In this document: positions 42,346-49,787 of the stretch, piece by piece
How positions within the stretch are numbered: position 1 is the stretch's first letter
Layout of the letters: every line of letters begins with the position of its first letter
Assembly (NCBI GenBank): GCA_028820215.1
Contig: JAPPKD010000128.1
Span: 1-64,000 of the forward strand
Length of the DNA stretch: 64,000 bases
Source: Spirochaetaceae bacterium
Lineage (GTDB): Bacteria > Spirochaetota > Spirochaetia > SZUA-6 > Bin103
Reading direction: 5' to 3'
Position numbers and translations under genes: made by a program
Notes under the pieces: generated by a model
Databases searched by the model: none
What the model saw: only the letters and a program-made list of their open reading frames with translations
Told to the model about the DNA's origin: nothing

Positions 42346-43425
42346 ATGAACGACACATACCGGGCCGTCCTCATCGGCTGCAGCCGCATGGGCGCTTTCA
42401 TCGACCACGAAGTAGGCGACCTGAAGTACATCGTCCATCCGTATTCGCATGCCGCGGTCTACACCGCGTGCGATCGTACCGACCTGGTGGCGTGCTCGGA
42501 CCTGCGGCCCGAGGTGATGGCGGAGGTCGGCCGCCAGTACGGGGTCCCGCCCGAGAAGCAGTACCTGGACTACCGGGAGATGATCGAGGCGGAGCGGCCC
42601 GACATCGTCAGCATCGCCACGCAGCCGGAGGGCCGGGCGGAGATCGCCGTGCACGCCGCCGAGCACGGGGCCAAGGCGATCTACGCGGAGAAGGCGATGA
42701 CCGCATCCATGGCGGAAGCCGATGCGATCGTGGAAGCGTGCGAGCGCAACGGCGTGGTCTTCAACCTGGGCACGCAGCGGCGCTGGCATCCCGGCTTTCA
42801 CGCGATGCGTGGCGTGATCGACAGCGGGGAGCTGGGCGAGCTCCGCTCGGTCATCCTGCAGGCGAACCCCTTGTTCAACGGGTCCAGCCACTACTTCGAC
42901 AACCTGCTGTTCCTCGTAGGCGACCGTCGCGCCTGCTGGGTGCAGATGCAGCTCCTGGACGGCGACTGGACGCTGGAGGGCGACCGGCTCACCGGGGACC
43001 CCGCCGCGATCGGCGGGATCGGGTTCGAGAACGGGGTCGTGGCATACACGATCCCGTCGGGGCGCGACTGTGAGTTCGAGGCGCGCTGCGCGGACGGAAC
43101 GCTGCGCGTCACGAACCATCAGGAGTTCTCCATGCGCCGCCGGGAGCACCTCGGCCAGCAGCGCAGTCCGTTCGTCGACACGCCGTTCCCGGAGTGGCAG
43201 CCGATGAGCGCCAACCTGCGGCTGGTGCTGGATCTGGTCCGCTCGCTCGACACGGGCGAGCCGCCGATCGGCGGCGTGCGCGCGGCCCGCGCCGGCACCG
43301 AGCTGATCTTCGCGGCGATCGAGTCCCACCTGCGGGGCGGGGTGCGCGTGGAGCTGCCGCTGACCGGCAGTACCGTGCGGCTCGACCGCAACCGGGCGCC
43401 GCAGCAGCCCCGCTACCAGCCTTAG
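42346..43425 (+). CDS. Gfo/Idh/MocA-family oxidoreductase, tandem paralogue 3
   Basis: About 359 residues from ATG 42346; the in-frame ATG at 42328 adds six. Motifs: AVLIGCSRMGAFIDHE, AKAIYAEKAMTAS and GTQRRWHPGFHAMRGV. Closest to paralogue 1 in its C-terminal half (GIGFENGVVAY). CAGGA lies 3 nt before the ATG. The intact amidohydrolase gene follows 17 nt after the stop, so they form an operon with the aldo/keto reductase and AAC(3)-like genes. Confidence 0.87.
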   Translation: MNDTYRAVLIGCSRMGAFIDHEVGDLKYIVHPYSHAAVYTACDRTDLVACSDLRPEVMAEVGRQYGVPPEKQYLDYREMIEAERPDIVSIATQPEGRAEIAVHAAEHGAKAIYAEKAMTASMAEADAIVEACERNGVVFNLGTQRRWHPGFHAMRGVIDSGELGELRSVILQANPLFNGSSHYFDNLLFLVGDRRACWVQMQLLDGDWTLEGDRLTGDPAAIGGIGFENGVVAYTIPSGRDCEFEARCADGTLRVTNHQEFSMRRREHLGQQRSPFVDTPFPEWQPMSANLRLVLDLVRSLDTGEPPIGGVRAARAGTELIFAAIESHLRGGVRVELPLTGSTVRLDRNRAPQQPRYQP

Positions 43426-43442
43426 ACTCAGGAGAACGAAGC

Positions 43443-44447
43443 ATGTCCACCATCGACACCAAGGCATCGGACCGCCTCTTGCCCCAGGACGTGGAGTTCT
43501 ACGAACGCGAGCTCGCCTCGTTCCTGCCGGATCGCGTCTTCGACGCACACACGCACCTGTGGCGCCGGCAGGATACGGGCTGGGACCTGCCCGGATGCCC
43601 CGATGACGTCGGGCTCGCGGAGTACCGGCAACTGATGGACGACCTGCATCCGGGGCGGCGCATGGCCGCGATGTTCATTCCGTCGGTGAGTCCGACCGGT
43701 GACGGATCGTTCACGGACCAGAACGCGTGGGTCGCGCGGGCGGTCGCCGCCGACGCGTCGTTCCGGGGCATCTTCTTCATCCGGCCCGAGGACGATCCGG
43801 AGTGGGTGCGGCAGGAGGTGCGGCGGCTGGGGCTGCACGGCCTGAAGTGCTACCACACCATGGCGCCGGTGACGCCGACGTGGGAGGCGGAGATACCGGA
43901 CTTCCTGCCGGAGCGGCTGGTGCGGGTCGCGCACGAGGAGGGGTGGGTGATCACCCTGCACATGGTGCGCTCGCGGGCGGCGGCCGATGCGACCAACATC
44001 CGCTGGATCCGCCACTACTGCGAGCGCTACCCGGACATGACGCTGATCCTCGCCCACTCGGCGCGCGGCTTCCAGCCGGCGCACAACCTGGAGGGCCTGC
44101 CGCACCTCACCGGGCTCGACAACCTCTACTTCGACACCAGCGCCAACTGCGAGCCGATCGCCCACCAGGCGATCATCCGCATCGTCGGCCACGACAAGCT
44201 CATGTACGGCACCGACCTGCCGGTCTGCCACGGACGCGGCCGCCATGCCGGCGCGGCCGATGCCTTCCTCTGGCTGTACGAGGACTCGCCGGTGTGGGAC
44301 GAGAAGCACATCGGCATTCGGCCGGTGCTGATCGGCCTGGAGCACCTGCGCTCGATCAAGTGGGCGTGCTGGTCGGAGCGGCTCGGCGACCAAGCCGTGG
44401 AGGGCATCTTCTGGAACAACGCCGCGCGCCTGTTCGGCGTCGAGTGA
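43443..44447 (+). CDS. Amidohydrolase_2-family metal-dependent hydrolase
   Basis: A 334-residue TIM-barrel amidohydrolase: metal ligands HxH in VFDAHTHLWRR, a His in GWVITLHMVRS, the second His in TLILAHSARGF, and the catalytic Asp in MYGTDLPVCHG. The family includes lactonases and decarboxylases; in sugar operons, lactonase activity on the product of a Gfo/Idh dehydrogenase is a natural role. Two eroded copies of this gene stand at 40882 and 42203. Downstream genes follow closely (10 nt to the aldo/keto reductase). Confidence 0.85.
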   Translation: MSTIDTKASDRLLPQDVEFYERELASFLPDRVFDAHTHLWRRQDTGWDLPGCPDDVGLAEYRQLMDDLHPGRRMAAMFIPSVSPTGDGSFTDQNAWVARAVAADASFRGIFFIRPEDDPEWVRQEVRRLGLHGLKCYHTMAPVTPTWEAEIPDFLPERLVRVAHEEGWVITLHMVRSRAAADATNIRWIRHYCERYPDMTLILAHSARGFQPAHNLEGLPHLTGLDNLYFDTSANCEPIAHQAIIRIVGHDKLMYGTDLPVCHGRGRHAGAADAFLWLYEDSPVWDEKHIGIRPVLIGLEHLRSIKWACWSERLGDQAVEGIFWNNAARLFGVE

Positions 44448-44457
44448 GGAAGGGCGC

Positions 44458-45351
44458 GTGAGATACCGCACGCTGGGCCGTACCGGCATGTCCGTCAGCG
44501 AGGTCAGCCTGGGCGGCGCCTACCTGAAGGGGCCCGATCCCGGGCGCTACGAAGAGAACGCGGCGGCCGTCGTGCGGCGCGCGGCGGAGTTGGGCATCAA
44601 CTACCTCGACACCGCGCCGGGATACGGTCCCAGCGAGGAGCTGCTTGGCCCGGCCCTGGAGCATACCGGCCGGCCGTTCCGGGTGGCGACCAAGGTCGGG
44701 TTCGTGCCCGAGGACTTCGACTTCCGGCGCGACAGCGTGGTGGCCAGCCTGGAGGCGAGCCTGCGCAAGCTGCGCATCGACCGGCTGGCCGTGGCGCAGA
44801 TCCACGAGGTCAACCTGGTTGGCTGGGAGCGCATCATGGAGCCGGGCGGGGCGCTCGACGGCCTGCGCGCGGCCCGCGGCGCCGGGCTCTGCGAGGCGAT
44901 CGGCATCACCGGGCGGGCGATCCCGCTGCTGGCAAGGCTGGCGGCGACCGGCGAGTTCGACACCGTGCTGGTCTACCACGACTACCACCCGGCCTGTCGG
45001 AGAGCGCGGGATGAGGTCATTCCCGCGGCGGCGAAGCAGGACATGGGGATCGTCGTCGGCACGCCGCTGGGCGCGCTGTTCGGCCACGAAGCGAAACGCG
45101 CCCAGACGCTGGCGGCGCTGTCCGACCGCGAGCGGGGCTCCGCCGAGCGCGTGATCGAACGGCTGCGGCGGGAGCCGGGGACGCTCGCCCAGCACGCCTT
45201 TCGCTATATCATGGCCGACGAGGCGGTGAGCACGGTGTCGAGCGGGGCGGCGGACGTGGAGCAGCTCGAGGACGTGGCGGGGGCCTCGGCGATGGGCGCG
45301 ATGCCGGCGGAGTTGGTCGCGGAGCTGGAGCTCCTGGGGGCGGAGAGATGA
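44458..45351 (+). CDS. Aldo/keto reductase
   Basis: A 297-residue AKR starting at GTG 44458 (MRYRTLGRTGMSVSEVSLGG), with GGAAGG upstream. The tetrad is present: Asp/Tyr in INYLDTAPGYGPSEELLG, Lys in RVATKVGF, His in LAVAQIHEVNLVG. C-terminal TVSSGAADVEQLEDV is the cofactor side. It resembles L-galactose/L-fucose dehydrogenase-like AKRs. Its end overlaps the next gene by 4 nt (ATGA). Only distantly related to the AKR at 2707. Confidence 0.85.
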   Translation: MRYRTLGRTGMSVSEVSLGGAYLKGPDPGRYEENAAAVVRRAAELGINYLDTAPGYGPSEELLGPALEHTGRPFRVATKVGFVPEDFDFRRDSVVASLEASLRKLRIDRLAVAQIHEVNLVGWERIMEPGGALDGLRAARGAGLCEAIGITGRAIPLLARLAATGEFDTVLVYHDYHPACRRARDEVIPAAAKQDMGIVVGTPLGALFGHEAKRAQTLAALSDRERGSAERVIERLRREPGTLAQHAFRYIMADEAVSTVSSGAADVEQLEDVAGASAMGAMPAELVAELELLGAER

Positions 45352-46277
45352 GTCAGGACGAGGTGACTCGGGACGAGATCTACCGGGGGCTCTGGGACAC
45401 CGGCCTGCACGACGGCGACGTGGTGCTCGTCCACTCGGCCATGCGGACGCTGGGCCGCGTTCAGGGAGGCGCCGACACCGTAGTCTCGGCGCTGCTGGAC
45501 GTGATCGGCGAGCGCGGCACGCTGGTGGTGCCGACCTTCACCTTCATTCACGAGGTGGAGGACGACCCGGTCATCGACCCGCGGAGCGACCGGTCCGAGA
45601 TGGGGGCCATCACCGAGGCGGCCCGCACCCACCCCCGGGCGCTGCGCAGCACCGCGTACCGGCACAGCTTCGCTGCCATCGGACGCCGTGCCGAGGTGCT
45701 CGCCGCGGTGGACCCGGCGCTGTCCGTGTTCGACCTGCGCTCCGCCTTCGGGGTCATGCTCGCCCTGAACACGCAGGTCCTGATGCTGGGCATGACCTAC
45801 GGGAGCTGCACCAGCTTCCACTTCGCCGAGTGGCTGTGCGAGGTGCCCTACCGGCGCGTCATCCCGCTCGGCGTCAAGGTCCGAGAGTCCGACGGCACGG
45901 AGGTGCCGCAGGCCATGACCGACTATCAGCCGCACTCCTACACCGGCACGCGCCGCCCCGACTTCCACCGCATGGGCCGCATGCTGGAGGAGCGGAAGCT
46001 GGTCGGCATCGCCGCGGTCGGCAATGCGGTCGCCCGGCGCTTCGCCATGCGCGACCTGATCGACCTGGCGCAGTCCGAGGCGGAGAAGGACTACAATGTG
46101 TTCCGCACTCCCGAGGGTGGAGCGGTCCACGGCACGCCCCTCGACTCCGGCACGACGGTGCTCAGCCCGGAGATGCCGGACGCGGCGGGACGCCCCGACC
46201 GCTACCAGTGGAGCGTGGTCGACGAGTCGCGGTTGAAGCTGCCGGATGTTCTCCAGGAGGGGCACACATGTCCATGA
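45348..46277 (+). CDS. AAC(3)-family N-acetyltransferase-like protein
   Basis: A 309-residue member of the aminoglycoside 3-N-acetyltransferase fold: VVLVHSAMRTLGRVQGGADT, GTLVVPTFTF, the conserved STAYRHSFAAIGRRA, MLALNTQVLMLGMTYGSCTS and FAEWLCEVPYR. Embedded in a sugar-catabolism operon, it more likely acetylates an amino-sugar-like metabolite or is moonlighting than gives drug resistance; homologues such as FrbF acetylate other amines. The last 10 nt overlap the start of a toxin-antitoxin gene. Confidence 0.8.
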   Translation: MSQDEVTRDEIYRGLWDTGLHDGDVVLVHSAMRTLGRVQGGADTVVSALLDVIGERGTLVVPTFTFIHEVEDDPVIDPRSDRSEMGAITEAARTHPRALRSTAYRHSFAAIGRRAEVLAAVDPALSVFDLRSAFGVMLALNTQVLMLGMTYGSCTSFHFAEWLCEVPYRRVIPLGVKVRESDGTEVPQAMTDYQPHSYTGTRRPDFHRMGRMLEERKLVGIAAVGNAVARRFAMRDLIDLAQSEAEKDYNVFRTPEGGAVHGTPLDSGTTVLSPEMPDAAGRPDRYQWSVVDESRLKLPDVLQEGHTCP

Positions 46278-46528
46278 TCACCTTTGAATGTCCTGATGAC
46301 ATTCTGCGAAGCCTCAGCGAAACGCCCGAACACTTTGCTGACGAGTGCCGTCTGCTGATAGCGGCAAAACTGTTTGAACTCGGGCACTTGTCCTCGGGGC
46401 AAGCCGCCCGTCTTGCCGGTTTGGAACGCGTGTCATTCCTGGATGCCTTGAAGTGCTACAAGGTATCCGCCATCAATCTGTCCTCAGAAGTGCTGGCGCA
46501 AGATCTCTCCCATGCCAGGAACCTGTAG
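46268..46528 (+). CDS. UPF0175-family antitoxin
   Basis: An 86-residue protein of the UPF0175 family: ECPDDILRSLSETPEHFADE, AAKLFELGHLSSGQAARLAG, LERVSFLDALKCY. This helix-turn-helix antitoxin regularly precedes DUF3368 PIN toxins. Its ATG lies inside the AAC(3)-like gene (10-nt overlap), and its end overlaps the toxin start at 46512 by 17 nt. Intact. Confidence 0.85.
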   Translation: MSMITFECPDDILRSLSETPEHFADECRLLIAAKLFELGHLSSGQAARLAGLERVSFLDALKCYKVSAINLSSEVLAQDLSHARNL

Positions 46529-47001
46529 CGTCGATACATCGCCACTACTCTATCTCTTCCGTATCGGAAAGCTGCCTCTGCTTCGTCGTCACTACGAAAG
46601 GGTGCTGGTGCCCCAGGCGGTAGTCGCCGAGTTGGAAAGTGGAAGAGCGCAAGGTGTTGAGGTGCCGGGCGTCTCCGATTTTCCTTGGATCGAGATTCGA
46701 GAAACAGAGCTTCGACCGGTATCCGCAGCGGTCGCTGCACTCGGTAATGGTGAGCGGGAAGTGATTCTGCTTGCGCTTGATCACCATGCTGACTGGGTGA
46801 TTCTGGATGATCTCGAGGCCAGACGTCAGGCCGAGGGAATGTGGTCTTCAGGTCATCGGCACTGTCGGCCTGTTGGTTTCTGCCAAACAGAAGAACATGA
46901 TCGCATCCGTAGGCCCCTGTCTCAGTGCCCTTGAGAATGCCGGTATGTGGCTGTCCGAAGACCTGAAGCGAACCGTGCTCGAATCGGCTGATGAACTCTG
47001 A
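46512..47001 (+). pseudogene. DUF3368 PIN-domain toxin with a frameshift
   Basis: The reading frame from ATG 46512 gives SVDTSPLLYLFRIGKLPLLR, LVPQAVVAELESGRAQGVEV and the acidic core GNGEREVILLALDHHADWVI, LDDLEARRQAEG, as in DUF3368 PIN nucleases. The family C-terminus (GLQVIGTVGLLVSAKQKNMI, LENAGMWLSEDLKRTVLESA) continues in the +1 frame from about 46845, ending at 47001. One extra base near AGGGAAT explains it. The frame as written ends at 46934 with an unrelated tail, so the toxin is probably inactive. Confidence 0.75.
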
Positions 47002-47051
47002 ACTCACGGCCTGGAGCGATCCGGCAAGCGGAGGTCCGTTCGGCAGGCCGC

Positions 47052-48098
47052 TCAGTCGTGGTCGTGGTCGTGGTCGTGGCGGTGGTGGACGTCGGGCACG
47101 TGCGGGTGCGCGTGCTCCAACTCGTCGTGCGCGTGGCGATGCACGTGGCCCAGCCATGCCGGGCGCCCCGGATGCGTGTGCCCGTGGTGGCCGTCGGTGT
47201 GGCGATGCCAGTGCTCGTGCTCGGCAGCCGGGTGGTGGTGCCGGTGAGCGTGTCCCTCCCGCAGCAGCACGCCCAATCCCGCCAGCAGGACGCCGATCGA
47301 GATGATCTGCAGCGCGGTCATCCGTTCGCCCAGCACGATCACGGCGATCAGCACGCCGAAGAACGGCGCAGCGGAGAACACGAGCTGCCCGCGCGTGGCG
47401 CCGATGTTCTGCGCGGCGGCGATGTACAGCACGATGCTCGCCCCGTAGGCGGCGCTCCCCAGCAGCAGCGCACCGGCGGCGGTGAGCGGAGTCGCGCTCC
47501 ACGGCGCCACGGCCAAGCCGATCACGAGGTTCGTCGTGCCCGCCGCAAGGCCCTTCCAGAAGGTGGTTTCCTTCGGCGCGAGGCCGTCGATCAGCGACGT
47601 GAAGTGGTTGTCGAACCCCCAGCAGATGCAGGCCAGCGCGACCAGCAGCGCCGGCAGGAAGCCGGCGGGCCCACCGTCCCAGGACAGGAGCAGCGCAGCC
47701 GTTACCACGAGAGCCGCGCCCAGCCACGCCCGGCCCGAGAGCTGATCGCGAAAGAACAGGACCCCCAGAACAGCGGTCGCGACCAGCTCCAGGTTGAGCC
47801 AGAGGGAGACGGACGCAGCCGCGGCCACCCGCAGGCCGAACAGCAGCAGGACGGGACCGGCGATGCCGCCGAGCAGCACGGCCCCCAGGAGCCTCCGGCC
47901 GTTCCCCGTGTCGAGTCGCCTGACCCGCTGCACGAAGTGCCGGCGCACGGCGAACGGCGCCATTCCCACGGCGGCGCCCAGGTAGAGCAGGCCGGCGAGC
48001 TGAAAGGGGCTGACGTGATCCAGGAGCAGCTTGCTCAGCGGCGTCGATGCTCCGAACAGCAGCGCCGAGACCAGCGCGATCCCCACCCAGAGTGCCAT
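47052..48098 (-). CDS. EamA/DMT-family transporter with a histidine-rich cytosolic or periplasmic tail
   Basis: A 348-residue protein with ten membrane segments in two EamA repeats (GIALVSALLFGASTPLSKLL; YGASIVLYIAAAQNIGATRG; IISIGVLLAGLGVLL). The last 66 residues carry about 26 histidines (HAHRHHHPAAEHEHWHRH, HVHRHAHDELEHAHPH, HHRHDHDHDHD). Such tails bind transition metals, as in zinc, nickel and cobalt carriers, and are not usual for EamA proteins, so metal export or sensing is possible. Divergent from the SwmB gene with only 18 bp between start codons. Confidence 0.85.
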   Translation of the reverse strand: MALWVGIALVSALLFGASTPLSKLLLDHVSPFQLAGLLYLGAAVGMAPFAVRRHFVQRVRRLDTGNGRRLLGAVLLGGIAGPVLLLFGLRVAAAASVSLWLNLELVATAVLGVLFFRDQLSGRAWLGAALVVTAALLLSWDGGPAGFLPALLVALACICWGFDNHFTSLIDGLAPKETTFWKGLAAGTTNLVIGLAVAPWSATPLTAAGALLLGSAAYGASIVLYIAAAQNIGATRGQLVFSAAPFFGVLIAVIVLGERMTALQIISIGVLLAGLGVLLREGHAHRHHHPAAEHEHWHRHTDGHHGHTHPGRPAWLGHVHRHAHDELEHAHPHVPDVHHRHDHDHDHD

Positions 48099-48104
48099 GT
48101 CCGG

Positions 48105-48111
48105 TATGATA
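48105..48111. promoter_or_regulatory. Overlapping divergent -10 boxes in an 18-bp gap
   Basis: TATGAT (48105-48110, plus strand) lies 6 nt before the ATG at 48117; on the minus strand TATCAT (48111-48106) lies 7 nt before the ATG at 48098. The same 7 bp could serve both genes, each giving a leaderless transcript. No -35 boxes are clear. Confidence 0.4.
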
Positions 48112-48116
48112 CGAAG

Positions 48117-49775
48117 ATGTCGGGGACCTGGGGCGTACGCAATCTGATCGCCATCTCCTTCCTGCTGGCGCTCGCGTCATGTGCGGTGACGCCGCCGACC
48201 CCGACAACGTCGCTTTCCACGGCAGAAACGCTCGCTCAAGCCCAGGACGCCGCGCCCGCGATCTCGTCGATCTTCTTCGGCTCCTCCCCCGCTCGAGGTG
48301 ACACGTACGAGCTGGGCGAGACGGTTGTGGTGTTCGTCCAGTTCGACGGGCCGGTGGAGACAACCGACCACGGCGAGTTTCAAATGGCGCTGACGATCGG
48401 GGAGGAGACGCAGTACGCGACGTTGGTCGGTTGGAGGAGCGACCATCGGTACCGCTTCGAGTACACCGTGCAGGAGCCTGACCGCGATGAGGACGGCATC
48501 AGCATCCCGGCCAATGCCATTCTGCTCAGCGGCGGAACGATCACCGCCCCCGACGGCACGACCGACGCAGATCTCACGCACGGGACGGTAGCCGCCGACG
48601 CCGGCCGCAAAGTGAACGGCAGCCTGACATCGCCGCCGGCGGTGACAAGCATCGAATTCGTTTCGGCCCCCAAGGGTAACGCCTATGCCGCAGGGGAAGC
48701 CGTTGAAGTGGCTGTCGAGTTCGACAGGGTCGTGACGGTGACCGGCAATCCCCAGGTGGCGCTGACCATCGGGACCGAGACGCGGCACGCGGCTCACTCC
48801 GCGTGGTGGCGAGACGACTACCTCATCTTCTTCAGCTACAAAGTGCAGGGGGATGATCGCGATGAGGACGGGATCAGCATCCCGGCCAACGCGCTGATCC
48901 TCAACGGCGGGACCATCACGGCGACGGACGGCACGACCGATGCCGACCTGACGCACGTGCCGGTAGGCCCGGAACGCGACAGGAGGGTTGACGGCGGCAG
49001 CGATGTCACGCCACCGCGGGTGAAAGCCATTATCTTCGACACCTCCCCAGCTCGGGGTGACACGTACGAGCTGGGGGAGAAGGTTGAAGTGGATGTCCAG
49101 TTCGACGGACCGGTGGAGGCATCCGGCGATCTCCAGGTGGCGCTGACGATCGGGACGGAGACGCGGTACGCGCCCCTGTTCTCAGGAACCATCGGCCGTC
49201 AATGGTACTACTTCCAATACACCGTGCAGGAGGATGATCGTGACGAGGACGGCATCAGCATCCCGGCCAACGCGCTGACCCTCATCAGCGGAACCGTCAC
49301 CGACCCCAGCGGCACGGTGGACGCAGATCTCACGCACGGGGCGGTAGCCGCCGACGCCGGCCGCAAGGTGAACGGCAGCCTGACATCGCCGCCGGCAGTG
49401 AAGCGCGTATATCTCTTCTCGTCCCCCCCGACGAAGGGTGACATCTACGGACCGGGGGAAACCGTCCGGGTGGGAGTCAGGTTCGACAGGGTAGTGACGG
49501 TGACCGGCAATCCCCAGGTGGCGCTGACCATCGGGACCGAGACGCGGCACGCGGCCTACTCCGCTTCTTTCGACCGCTCAACCATCGCCTTCGCGTACGT
49601 CGTGCAGGAAGGGGACCGTGATGAGGACGGCATCAGCATCCCGGCCAACGCCCTGATCCTCAACGGCGGAACGATCAAGTTCGGTGCCGACAGCACGATC
49701 GACGCTGATCTGACCCATGCCGCGGTCGCCCGGGACCCCACCCGCAAGGTGAGCGGCAGCACGGCCAGCCCATGA
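48117..49775 (+). CDS. Lipoprotein with four SwmB-type repeats
   Basis: A 552-residue protein. Lipoprotein signal peptide: NLIAISFLLALASC with lipobox L-A-S-C at Cys22. Four repeats of ~120 residues follow (about residues 50-175, 176-300, 301-420, 421-545), each with GETVEVxVxFD-type strands, VTGNPQVALTIGTETR, DRDEDGISIPANALILNGGT and DADLTH. These SwmB domains are surface or adhesin-like beta modules. DNA of repeats 1 and 3, and 2 and 4, is nearly identical in parts (offset ~760 bp), so a two-repeat unit was duplicated. Probably anchored to the outer membrane. Divergent from the EamA gene. Confidence 0.75.
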   Translation: MSGTWGVRNLIAISFLLALASCAVTPPTPTTSLSTAETLAQAQDAAPAISSIFFGSSPARGDTYELGETVVVFVQFDGPVETTDHGEFQMALTIGEETQYATLVGWRSDHRYRFEYTVQEPDRDEDGISIPANAILLSGGTITAPDGTTDADLTHGTVAADAGRKVNGSLTSPPAVTSIEFVSAPKGNAYAAGEAVEVAVEFDRVVTVTGNPQVALTIGTETRHAAHSAWWRDDYLIFFSYKVQGDDRDEDGISIPANALILNGGTITATDGTTDADLTHVPVGPERDRRVDGGSDVTPPRVKAIIFDTSPARGDTYELGEKVEVDVQFDGPVEASGDLQVALTIGTETRYAPLFSGTIGRQWYYFQYTVQEDDRDEDGISIPANALTLISGTVTDPSGTVDADLTHGAVAADAGRKVNGSLTSPPAVKRVYLFSSPPTKGDIYGPGETVRVGVRFDRVVTVTGNPQVALTIGTETRHAAYSASFDRSTIAFAYVVQEGDRDEDGISIPANALILNGGTIKFGADSTIDADLTHAAVARDPTRKVSGSTASP

Positions 49776-49787
49776 ACGTCCCCACCC

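Noticed and set aside
45348..46277. AAC(3)-like gene as an aminoglycoside resistance gene
   Set aside because: It lies in a sugar-catabolism operon with no mobile element or resistance neighbours, and the family includes acetyltransferases for other amines.
47058..48116. Upstream extension of the SwmB lipoprotein reading frame
   Set aside because: It is the antisense of the EamA transporter gene; the lipoprotein signal peptide and lipobox fix the start at 48117.
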